Source: Paenibacillus whitsoniae (lineage in GTDB: Bacteria; Bacillota; Bacilli; Paenibacillales; NBRC-103111). Taken from it: DNA of 64,000 nucleotides. Every line of letters starts with the position of its first letter. Within the stretch, counting starts at the first letter, position 1. The notes beneath the pieces were generated by a model. The model was not told where the DNA came from. It made no database searches and worked only from the letters and a program-made list of their open reading frames with translations. Position numbers and translations under genes: made by a program. The stretch spans positions 47,500 through 111,499 of the forward strand of contig NZ_RXHU01000042.1 in assembly GCF_003955665.1 (NCBI RefSeq). The letters run 5' to 3'. This document shows, piece after piece, positions 15,107-23,071 of the stretch.

Positions 15107-16441
15107 ATGCAGACAGAAGAACCGAATCCGCAAGATTGGCTGGGCAAAATGAGAGGAATACCGTCCGCATTCGTTCAACTGCTTAAGCAGCAGGCTTCCG
15201 TCTGGTTCAGCGATGCCGATGCACAAGGTTCAGCGACAACGGCGGATGCGGGTGCTATACCAAAAAACATCCCGCTTGCTCGGGAATCCATCCGCCAGGT
15301 TGAACGCAGGCTGGATGAACTTCATACCCTTCAACAGGCAGGCGTCATGCCGCTCCCTCCTACTGCCGAGGACCTCGCGATCCTCGCAAACATTCAAGCG
15401 GCCACCGGCGCGGCGAACCGCAACAACGTCACCCGCACACAGGCGTACTTGGCATGCTATCGGCAAGCGCCGGAGCTGCACTGGGCGCTGCTTGCGCATA
15501 TGGTTTCCCGTAATGGCGGCTGGTGCATGACGGACTTGCGGGGAGAGCTGCTGCCCCTTCTCATGAGGAACGAAGAGACAGAACAGTTCTTTGCTTTTCT
15601 GGAGCGCGCCAACGCCTTGATCTTCCAAGATGCCTACCCGCAACTCCTGCTTTATCTGGAGGGGCGGCGCCGGGGGCGCAGCTTGTTTCACCTGCTTCCC
15701 TATCTCAACATCTCATTATGGATGACACCGATCTGGGAGACGTTCTGGCAGGAGCAGGACAGCGCATTATTAACCGTAGGTCTAATTGTGAATGAACAGC
15801 ATTATATCGAACAACGGGTCGTCCGGAACTCTGTTTTCCAGGAAACGGTGATCAATACCTCGTTGTTCAAAACCCAAGGCTGGCTGCAGCTGAATCAAGT
15901 CGGCTTCCCTTATGCGGAAAGCGGTACTGCTGCGGGTGCGGCAGATGCGGGGAAGATGGCGTTTCGCGTCGCCGGGCTTATCCTCGAGAAGTTCGCCGAC
16001 GTTCGCGAGCGCATCGCTTTCGGAAAAAGCCTGTACGGGGTCCTCTTCGGCATCCCGCATCTACACGCCGGCATCGTCCGCTTCGCTTCGACCAGGCCGC
16101 ACACCGGCTCGCGGGCGGACTATTGGCCCCAGCTCTTTGCTCCGATCCGCAAGGCGCCGCCCGCGGTCAAGTATCAAGAGCGGCTGGACGGCCTCGCCTT
16201 GAAGGCCGGCGCCAGCCCGTTCTACAGCCCGCCGCTCGGCGCGGTCTGGCCGGACCGCCCCCTGGCCCCTGTGGAGCCGGGGGATTGGTTGCTCGCGTCG
16301 GACGCGAAAGAACCTCTCGCCTATTTGCGAGAGGTTCCCATTCCGTCCGACTATGAATTGGCCGCCGACATGCGGCTCGCCCTTAGCAAGCTCGAGCTTG
16401 CTGTGCTGGCCGCCCAGGCGGCGAAAAAGATTTTGCGGTAA
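15107..16441 (+). CDS. DUF2515 protein (YppC-like)
   Basis: A cytoplasmic protein of about 444 residues in the DUF2515/YppC family, known mainly from spore-forming bacilli; its function is not known. The conserved block NRNNVTRTQAYLACYRQAPE and HWALLAHMVSRNGGWCMTDL lies at about 115-160, followed by FFAFLERANALIFQDAYPQLLLY. The start is uncertain: GGAGGT (15089-15094) is 12 bases from ATG 15107 and 3 from an in-frame TTG at 15098; an earlier TTG at 15080 lacks a site. It converges with the flippase gene on the other strand. Confidence 0.82.
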   Translation: MQTEEPNPQDWLGKMRGIPSAFVQLLKQQASVWFSDADAQGSATTADAGAIPKNIPLARESIRQVERRLDELHTLQQAGVMPLPPTAEDLAILANIQAATGAANRNNVTRTQAYLACYRQAPELHWALLAHMVSRNGGWCMTDLRGELLPLLMRNEETEQFFAFLERANALIFQDAYPQLLLYLEGRRRGRSLFHLLPYLNISLWMTPIWETFWQEQDSALLTVGLIVNEQHYIEQRVVRNSVFQETVINTSLFKTQGWLQLNQVGFPYAESGTAAGAADAGKMAFRVAGLILEKFADVRERIAFGKSLYGVLFGIPHLHAGIVRFASTRPHTGSRADYWPQLFAPIRKAPPAVKYQERLDGLALKAGASPFYSPPLGAVWPDRPLAPVEPGDWLLASDAKEPLAYLREVPIPSDYELAADMRLALSKLELAVLAAQAAKKILR

Positions 16442-16462
16442 GCCTGCCGCGCAGGCTTGCCC

Positions 16463-18154
16463 TTAACGGCGGCCGAGCAAGCGGCCTGCTTTGCGGATCA
16501 GCTTTTGCACCGGCGCCGGGAAGGAGCTGACGTCATCTTTGGTCACGACGCGCGTCGCCATGAGCATTACCGGATACATCGCTACGGCGATGCCGCAGAC
16601 GATCACGCTGTTGATGGCCTCATTGAGTCGGAACCACGGCGTGAGCGCCACGTAATTGTGCGTCAGCCATTCAATGGCCGTGCCGACGGCGGCGATGACG
16701 GCGACTGTAACCGCCAGTCCAGCAAAACGACTGCCCAGTATCGTAAACTTGATTTCTTTGCGCAGCGAGCGAATGTTCAGCCACGACATCGCAATGAAGC
16801 AAAGCCCAGTGGAGACAATGATCCCGTAAATGCCGAACATATTGCCGAGCAGGAAGCTTCCTGCAAGTTTGACGGCAATGCCGACGACCACATGCGCCAT
16901 CAACGGCTTCATGCGGCCCATGCCCATGAGCACGGCACCGGACGTTTGCATCACGATCTGGAACATCGCGCCGAGCGTCAGCAGCGCAATCATATGCGGC
17001 CCGTGGCTGATGCCGTATACCGTATCCTCATGGCCGAACAGGAAAAAGTCCAGCGGCCGCGCCGCCACGGCAATCATCAGAACGGCAGGCAGCCCGGACA
17101 AAATCGCAAGCTGGAGCACGCGCGACGTCTGCTTCCCGACCTGCTGGTAATCTTTGCGCGAGTACGCGGCGGAAATAATCGGCACAACCGATTGGCTCAG
17201 CGCGACCGCGAGAATAATCGGCAATCCTGCCAGCGATTGCGCGCGGCCGCCGAGGATACCCACCAGGCCGAGCGCTTCATTGCGGCCGATCGAGCCTTCG
17301 AGCAGCGGAATGATGATCGACGTATCAATGGCATAGACGAGCGTTACCGTGACGGAGAATACGACGATCGGAATGGACAGCTTCAGCAGGCTTCGGTAAA
17401 TATCCCGATACCTCAGGGCACCGCCTGCAATCGGCATGTCCGCCTTCGCTGCGCTCATTTGCTCCGCCGTTTCCTTCATGACGGAAGTGGGAGCGACAAG
17501 TGCGTCGCGCCGCTTCTGCTTCATCGCGTAATACAGCATGACCGCCAGTGCGGCAAGACCGCCAATCACGCCGCCGAAGGATGCGCCAGCGACGCCCCAG
17601 CCAAGCGAGATGTTCAGTAAGAAGTAAGCCAGAGCGATCGACGTAATCAATCTGAATATTTGTTCCACGACTTGCGAAATGCCGTTGGGCATCATATTTT
17701 GGCGACCTTGGAAATAGCCGCGCATAATGGCGATCAGCGGAAAAACAAGCATCGCCGGCGCAATGGCCCGCGTCGCCAGCGTGGCGTCAGGTCCACCATG
17801 CGAGATGTTCTCCGCGTAGATCGGCGCAAAGCCGTACAGCAGCACCGTCATCAGCACGCCGGCGCCCAGCGCAAACATGACCGCAGCACGGTAAATGCGG
17901 TCCGCCTCGGCTGGGCGACCAAGCGCGTAGCGCTCCGCAACCATTTTGCTGAGCGCGCTTGGAATCCCTGCCGTTGCGACGACCAGCAGAATCGAATATA
18001 AGTTAAAAGCGATGGAATAGCTGCCCATCCCTTCCTCATGCAGCAGATGCACAAGCGGAATCCGTTGAAAAACACCGAGAAACCGCGCTACAAGCGCGGC
18101 TACGGTGAGAATGAGCGTTCCTTTGACCAATGAATCTTTCGTTACCTTCGTCAA
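16463..18154 (-). CDS. MurJ/SpoVB-type lipid flippase (MATE-like, MOP superfamily)
   Basis: A 563-residue polytopic membrane protein with about 14 helices, of the polysaccharide-flippase family that includes YtgP (lipid II flippase MurJ) and SpoVB. Visible: the N-terminal VKGTLILTVAALVARFLGVFQRIPL, then SIAFNLYSILLVVATAGIPSALSKMVAERYALG and the conserved GYFQGRQNMMP in the first half. It most likely moves lipid-linked cell-wall precursor outward. MurJ and sporulation-specific SpoVB are hard to tell apart by eye. The start is TTG with AGAAGGAA 8 bases upstream; family members begin in the same way. Confidence 0.85.
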   Translation of the reverse strand: MTKVTKDSLVKGTLILTVAALVARFLGVFQRIPLVHLLHEEGMGSYSIAFNLYSILLVVATAGIPSALSKMVAERYALGRPAEADRIYRAAVMFALGAGVLMTVLLYGFAPIYAENISHGGPDATLATRAIAPAMLVFPLIAIMRGYFQGRQNMMPNGISQVVEQIFRLITSIALAYFLLNISLGWGVAGASFGGVIGGLAALAVMLYYAMKQKRRDALVAPTSVMKETAEQMSAAKADMPIAGGALRYRDIYRSLLKLSIPIVVFSVTVTLVYAIDTSIIIPLLEGSIGRNEALGLVGILGGRAQSLAGLPIILAVALSQSVVPIISAAYSRKDYQQVGKQTSRVLQLAILSGLPAVLMIAVAARPLDFFLFGHEDTVYGISHGPHMIALLTLGAMFQIVMQTSGAVLMGMGRMKPLMAHVVVGIAVKLAGSFLLGNMFGIYGIIVSTGLCFIAMSWLNIRSLRKEIKFTILGSRFAGLAVTVAVIAAVGTAIEWLTHNYVALTPWFRLNEAINSVIVCGIAVAMYPVMLMATRVVTKDDVSSFPAPVQKLIRKAGRLLGRR

Positions 18155-18199
18155 CGTCTGTTCCTTCTCTCTTGCCTTTTTAGAATCGGCGCCCGTCGT

Positions 18200-18679
18200 T
18201 TAGAAGATCCAAATGAAGAACAGGATGATCATGACGAGCTGAAGCGCAATTTTCACGACACTGCTTGCAAAGAACCCAAGCACCGAGCCTATCCCGGACT
18301 TGATGGCCAGCTTCCAGTTCGTCCCGATAATGAGCTCGCCGAGCACAGCGCCGATAAACGGGCCCAGAATAAGGCCGAACGCCGGGATGACAAACGGCCC
18401 GATAATCAGCCCGATGGTGCTGCCGATCACCGCCGCTCTGGAGCCGCCGAACTTCTTGACGCCAAGCGCGCTCACGGCATAATCCGCGACTATGATGATC
18501 ACCACAATCAGCGTCTGAATGGTCCAGAACCACCAGCCGAACGGCTCAAAGCTGATCAGCCAGCCATAGAGGAAAAAGGCGCCATATATCGCAAGCACGC
18601 CCGGCAGCACAGGATACACGGCACCGGCCATGCCGACGACAAATAAAAGAATGACGAGAACCCAAGCCAAGGTCACCAT
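18200..18679 (-). CDS. DUF456 membrane protein (YqgC-like)
   Basis: A 159-residue membrane protein with five hydrophobic segments. It matches DUF456: GMAGAVYPVLPGVLAIYGAF at the start, ADYAVSALGVKKFGGSRAA, then a glycine-rich stretch GSTIGLIIGPFVIPAFGLILGPF-type helix and FIGAVLGELI. The function of the family is unknown. GGAGG lies 7-8 bases before the ATG. It lies between the flippase and a HAD phosphatase gene, all on the minus strand with short gaps, so it is probably co-transcribed. Confidence 0.83.
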   Translation of the reverse strand: MVTLAWVLVILLFVVGMAGAVYPVLPGVLAIYGAFFLYGWLISFEPFGWWFWTIQTLIVVIIIVADYAVSALGVKKFGGSRAAVIGSTIGLIIGPFVIPAFGLILGPFIGAVLGELIIGTNWKLAIKSGIGSVLGFFASSVVKIALQLVMIILFFIWIF

Positions 18680-18707
18680 GTGGGTGCCTCCTTTTGATCG
18701 TAGCGTA

Positions 18708-19448
18708 CTATTTCTTCAGCATATACTCGCGGATCACATGCGCGACGCCGCTTTCCTCATTCGTCTTCGTAACGAAATCCGCCATTGCCTTCACTCGTTC
18801 CTGCGCGTTCCCCATCGCTACACCGAGTCCCGCTTCGCGGATCATTGCCATGTCATTCTCACTGTCGCCAACCGCGATCACTTCAGACATGGAGATGCCC
18901 AGCAGCTTGCAAACCGCGGCAATCCCGCTGGCTTTGCTGACGCCTTTTGGATTCATTTCGAGATTCGCAGGATGAGAGTTCGTAATCTCCGTATTATCCC
19001 AACGTGTTACAATATCCCGAATGCGCTCCAGTTTGGCTTCATTTTCCGTAAAAAAGCCGAATTTCAGCCACTTCTGCTCCCGGAGGTTCAGCTCTTCCTT
19101 CTCCCGATTGAACACGCCCTCTTCCGAATATGCCCACCACCAGCAATCCTGCTCCAGCGCAAGCTGGTGCAGCTTCTCGACAATCGCAATATCCATGTGT
19201 GTCCGCTGCAGCAGCTTATCCGGCGAGGACCAGACCTCGCTTCCATTCACCATCACCATCGGCGAGTTCAGTCCCAGCTCCCGAACGAACGGCAAAGCAC
19301 TGATCACACCGCGCCCCGTTGACATCATCACGATAAAGCCTTCCTCTGTTGCCTGGCGAATGGCAGCTTTATTCTCCGCGGAAATCTTTTTGTCCTCGTC
19401 CAACAGCGTTCCGTCCATATCCAGTGCAATCAATCGGTACCCGCTCAT
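18708..19448 (-). CDS. Cof-type HAD hydrolase
   Basis: A 246-residue member of the Cof/HAD-IIB phosphatases. Motif I is LDMDGTLLDE (nucleophile Asp10), motif II STGR, motif III the lysine in NPKGVSKASG, and motif IV VGDSENDMAMI. The cap domain between motifs II and III is of the IIB type that selects the substrate, usually sugar phosphates or flavin/PLP cofactors. The substrate cannot be told from sequence. ATG 19448 is chosen over an earlier in-frame ATG because GGGAGGGG precedes it and it fits the family start. It is 38 bp downstream of asnB and may share its transcript. Confidence 0.88.
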   Translation of the reverse strand: MSGYRLIALDMDGTLLDEDKKISAENKAAIRQATEEGFIVMMSTGRGVISALPFVRELGLNSPMVMVNGSEVWSSPDKLLQRTHMDIAIVEKLHQLALEQDCWWWAYSEEGVFNREKEELNLREQKWLKFGFFTENEAKLERIRDIVTRWDNTEITNSHPANLEMNPKGVSKASGIAAVCKLLGISMSEVIAVGDSENDMAMIREAGLGVAMGNAQERVKAMADFVTKTNEESGVAHVIREYMLKK

Positions 19449-19486
19449 GCAATCCCCTCCCGTTGTCCTTCGATCTAACCTGCATT

Positions 19487-21361
19487 CTAGTAGGCGGTGA
19501 GCACTTTTTTCGGCAGTTCTTCCATGAACGTTTTGTGCCACAGGGCAAAAATATAAATCGTCCACAAGCGGCGGGCGTAGTCCCCTTGACCACTCCGGTG
19601 CTTATGCAGCATGCGTTCGACCGCCGCCGTATCGATGTAATCCTCGATGCCGCTCGACTTGATCTGCTCGATCACCATATCGCCCATGGCGCCTTTCATC
19701 CAGTCACGCAGCGGCACCGGGAAGCCGAGCTTCGGCCGGTTCAGAATCGGATCCGGAATGATGCCTTCCATCGCCTTACGAAAAATATATTTCGTCGTGC
19801 CGTTCGCGATGCGATATTTCGCCGGGATGCGGCGAGCCACTTCAAACAGCTCCTTATCCAGGAAAGGCACACGCAGCTCAAGCGAATGTGCCATCGTCAT
19901 TTTGTCCGCTTTCATCAAAATATCGCCCGGCATCCAAAGGTTCATATCAATGTACTGCATCCGGGACACTGGGTCGAGATGCTTCGTGCGGCTGTAGTAA
20001 TCACCGGCGATTTGCACGGGATTTTTGTACGCGCGCAGCATTTCGCTGTCGAGGCGAAGCACTTCGGCTTTCATATCCTCGGTAAAAATCTTCGCGTTGC
20101 CGAGGAACCGCTCTTCCAGCGGCGTCGTTCCCCTGAGCACGTAGTTGCGGCCTTTGACGCCGCTTGGCAGCATGCGCGCGAAGCGGTTCAGCATGCGCTT
20201 GAGCGCCGGCGGCAGCCCTTCGATCGCGCGCAGCGACTGCGGCTCGCGATAGATGCGGTAGCCGCCGAACAGCTCGTCCGCGCCTTCGCCGGATAGAACA
20301 ACCGTCACATGCTCGCGCGCGAGCTGCGCCACATGGTAAAGCGCGATCGCCGAAGGATCGGCAACAGGCTCGTCCTGGTGCCAGATCGCTTTCGGCAGCG
20401 TATTAAAGAAATCATTCTGCGTGATGATTTTATCGTAATGCTCCGTACCGAGCGTCGCAGCTGTCTGAGCAGCGATGATCGTCTCGTTGTTCGGCCCTTC
20501 GAAGCCGACCGAGAACGTGCGAATCGGCTCGATGTTCCGCATATGCGTCGCGATGGCGGTGGAATCGATACCGCTCGACAGGAAGCAGCCCCGCTCGACG
20601 TCGCTGACGAGGTGATGCTTCACGGAATCTTTCAACTTTTCGCGAATCTCTTCAACATAGTAGTCGAATGGCTTGTCTACCGGCTCGAACATTGGATCCC
20701 AGTACTTATGTATCGACATTTGCCCGTCGAATGTGACTTTCACATAATGCGCCGGCGGCAGCTTATGAATGCCGTGGAACATCGTGTTCGGCTCCGGAAC
20801 GTATTGGAACGTCAAATAGTTCAGCAAACTGTCCGTTTGAATCAACCGGTTCATGCCGTCTGCCGCAAGCAGGCTCTTGATCTCCGAGCCGAACAGGAAC
20901 TGGCGGTCATTCACATGATAGTAAAACGGCTTAATCCCAAAATGGTCTCTTGCCCCGAACAACTGCTTCTTCTTGCGGTCCCAGATCACAAAGCCGAACA
21001 TCCCGCGCAAATGTTGGACACATTCTTCTCCGTACTCCTCGTATAAATGGACGATAACTTCCGTATCGCTGTGGGTGCGGAAGACATGCCCCCGCTCCTG
21101 GAGCATCGCTCTTAAGGATTTGTAGTTATAAATTTCACCGTTGAAAATAATCCAGGCCGACTCGTCCTCGTTCGTCAGTGGCTGATGGCCTTCTTGAATA
21201 TCGATAATCGACAAGCGGCGAAAGCCGAGGCCGATGCGATTCTCCGTCCAGAAGCCTTCATCGTTCGGCCCCCTGTGGACGATCACATCCATCATTTGTC
21301 TTAGATTTGCTTCCGTTGGTTCTCTATCTTCAAAAAACATCATTCCCGCGATTCCACACAT
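19487..21361 (-). CDS. asnB: Asparagine synthetase (glutamine-hydrolysing)
   Basis: A 624-residue class II amidotransferase that makes asparagine from aspartate, ATP and glutamine. The N-terminal nucleophile Cys2 (MCGIAGMMF) starts the glutaminase domain with RRLSIID, NGEIYNY and SDTEVIVHLYEEYG. The C-terminal synthetase domain has the ATP pyrophosphatase loop SSGIDSTAIA and SGEGADELFGGY. Length and layout match AsnB/AsnO of bacilli. GGAGGAG lies about 15 bases before the ATG, rather far. Related enzymes that amidate peptidoglycan or make peptides are possible, but the intact AsnB features favour asparagine. Confidence 0.92.
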   Translation of the reverse strand: MCGIAGMMFFEDREPTEANLRQMMDVIVHRGPNDEGFWTENRIGLGFRRLSIIDIQEGHQPLTNEDESAWIIFNGEIYNYKSLRAMLQERGHVFRTHSDTEVIVHLYEEYGEECVQHLRGMFGFVIWDRKKKQLFGARDHFGIKPFYYHVNDRQFLFGSEIKSLLAADGMNRLIQTDSLLNYLTFQYVPEPNTMFHGIHKLPPAHYVKVTFDGQMSIHKYWDPMFEPVDKPFDYYVEEIREKLKDSVKHHLVSDVERGCFLSSGIDSTAIATHMRNIEPIRTFSVGFEGPNNETIIAAQTAATLGTEHYDKIITQNDFFNTLPKAIWHQDEPVADPSAIALYHVAQLAREHVTVVLSGEGADELFGGYRIYREPQSLRAIEGLPPALKRMLNRFARMLPSGVKGRNYVLRGTTPLEERFLGNAKIFTEDMKAEVLRLDSEMLRAYKNPVQIAGDYYSRTKHLDPVSRMQYIDMNLWMPGDILMKADKMTMAHSLELRVPFLDKELFEVARRIPAKYRIANGTTKYIFRKAMEGIIPDPILNRPKLGFPVPLRDWMKGAMGDMVIEQIKSSGIEDYIDTAAVERMLHKHRSGQGDYARRLWTIYIFALWHKTFMEELPKKVLTAY

Positions 21362-21420
21362 AGCCTAAAACTCACTCCTCCGTACCCTCATCAATCTTTC
21401 TCTTGGACAACCGATACATT

Positions 21421-21429
21421 AGTATACCA
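21421..21429 (-). promoter_or_regulatory. Extended -10 promoter of asnB
   Basis: On the minus strand TGGTATACT is an extended -10 (TG-N-TATACT). No good -35 is present at 17 bp. It lies 60 bases before the asnB ATG. Confidence 0.5.
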
Positions 21430-21718
21430 TATTCAGCGGCCGTTCTGGAAATAGAATGAAGGCAGGCTCAGCAAGCGGATTACAGAAAAATGATGGAAAT
21501 AAGCAGGCGTTTCACCGATGCGGACAGCCGTTTCTTTTTCATGGCGCTCTCGACCACCTTTCCTCTGTGCACAAAAGTTGACTCAGTGCAACTTTCGGGG
21601 TAAAAGAGGGCTTTCCCTCTTCCTACAGAATATGCACATAAGCAGGCGATGGTGCAGTGCACGAGCTGCGAGCTGAAACTGAATCGCGTTTCCCCAGCGT
21701 TCCTTTCCTTTATGGCCA

Positions 21719-22050
21719 AACTTCCTTTTAAAGGCTATCCCTTTCTCTCAGGGGGGGCCCCTCCCCCTCGCAGAGGAAAATCGTGGAGCACAGCCTCACC
21801 GGCTCAGCGTCTCTTCTTGCCAAATTTGTCTCTAAACATCATCAGATCGACGTCTCTCTTTAGCCGAACTTCTCTTTAAAGGCTATCCCTTTCTCTCAGG
21901 TACCTCCCATCTCCCTCGCAGAGGACAATCGTAGCGTCCAGCCCCACCGGCTCAGCGTCTCTTCTTGCCAAATTTCTCGCTCTAACCATCATCAGATCGA
22001 CGTCTCTCTTTAGACGAACTTCTCTTCAAAGGCTATCCCTTTCTCTCAGG
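21719..22050. repeat. Tandem repeat tract A, about 149-bp period, 2.2 copies
   Basis: AAGGCTATCCCTTTCTCTCA recurs at 21731, 21879 and 22029, that is at 148 and 150 bp. Between the anchors the copies share CTCGCAGAGG, ACCGGCTCAGCGTCTCTTCT and CATCATCAGATCGACGTCTC. The periods are not both multiples of three and there is no ribosome site, so it is not coding. Bases 21430-21718 and 22051-22218 contain nothing I recognise. Confidence 0.85.
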
Positions 22051-22218
22051 GGCATTTCACTCACCCGTGGGAGCATGTGATGTACGCTTAGAATGGAACC
22101 AGTTTGCTTGATCACCACTCGTTTAGAGAAATGAATGGACAACTAAGTTTCTTCCTGCTGATAAGTAACCTGGAATCCCCGAGTCAACGTGCATAGCAGC
22201 CCACTCCTAAAAGCCAGT

Positions 22219-22412
22219 ACCTGCAAATTGTACATTTAATGCTTTCGTTTTGGCTGGATTTCCACCAAGAACCTGTATTTCGTACATCTAAATTTGCTTG
22301 CTTGTCAGGAAAATCGGCTTTTGGCAGCCATACTTGACTTTTTTAATGTAGTTTTTGCAAGAAACAGCGGAAATTGGCGGTTTTGAGTTGATTTGTTGTA
22401 CGAACTGCAGTT
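22219..22412. repeat. Four-unit intergenic array 3 (two direct, two inverted units, 50-52-bp period)
   Basis: Units resemble ACCTGCAAATTGTACATTTA. Plus-strand units start at 22219 and 22271 (52 bp apart); minus-strand units start at 22362 and 22412 (50 bp apart). The outer unit AACTGCAGTTCGTACAAC is the least similar. The layout equals that of the arrays at 4788 and 61658, although the unit sequence differs. Confidence 0.68.
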
Positions 22413-22455
22413 GATAAACGGTTTGGCTGTGGCTGGATAGCATTAGGACGACTGC

Positions 22456-23024
22456 AAGCGCAACCTTTCCCTGAGCAATAGGGATAGAATCCGAAGGGCT
22501 GGCCCGGACACAGAATATGACCTTCTCGGCGCCCTTTCTCCATGAAAGAAAGCGGACGTGACACTCCCTGCATGCTGCCAACTTCTTGAGCAATTGCTGG
22601 GATGCCAGAGTGCGAGCTCTCCTTCACCTGAGCAATAGGGATAGTATCCGAAGGGGCTGGCGCGGACACAGAATATGACCTTCTCGACCCCCTTTCTCCA
22701 TGAAAGAAAGCGGACGTGACACTCCCTGCATGCTGCCAACTTCTTGAGCAATTGCTGGGATGCCAGAGTGCGAGCTCTCCTTTCCCTGAGCAACGGGGAT
22801 AGAATCCGAAGGGCTGGCCCGGACACAGAATATGACCTTTCTCGGCACCCGCTCTCCGTGAAAGAAAGCGGACGTGACACTCCCTGCATGCTGCCAACTT
22901 CTTGAGCAATTGCTGGGATGCCAAAGTACGAGCTCCCCTTCCTCTGAGCAACGGGGATAGTATCCGAAGCGCGGATGCGGCCGCAATCCCCTGACCGACG
23001 GGGATAGCTGCCGAAGCGCAACCT
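22456..23024. repeat. Tandem repeat tract B, about 158-bp period, three full copies and a partial fourth
   Basis: Copies begin with CCTT at 22464, 22621, 22779 and 22937 (periods 157, 158, 158). The three full copies are nearly identical and include CACAGAATATGACCTT, GCGGACGTGACACTCCCTGC and the palindrome AGCAATTGCT. The tract is flanked by the 11-bp direct repeat AAGCGCAACCT (22456-22466 and 23014-23024). The period is not a multiple of three and several frames stay open by repetition alone, so I do not call genes here. Confidence 0.9.
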
Positions 23025-23034
23025 GCCGAAAATA

Positions 23035-23065
23035 CGAAAAAAGAGTGGGCTGCAGCCCACTCTTT
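23035..23065 (-). terminator. Terminator of the penicillin-binding protein gene
   Basis: Minus strand: AAAGAGTGGGC and GCCCACTCTTT form a perfect 11-bp stem with a TGCA loop, followed by TTT. It starts 7 bp past the stop codon. Confidence 0.92.
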
Positions 23066-23071
23066 CCTCAC

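Noticed and set aside
16441..16460. Hairpin AGCCTGC...GCAGGCT between the DUF2515 and flippase genes as a terminator
   Set aside because: There is no T tract on either side; it may be structure in a shared 3' end, but evidence is weak.
21480..21719. 79-residue minus-strand frame upstream of asnB
   Set aside because: No ribosome site, no domain, and it ends inside the repeat region.
22464..23010. Tandem repeats as a CRISPR array
   Set aside because: The unit is 158 bp, nearly identical throughout, with no short repeat/unique spacer alternation and no cas genes.
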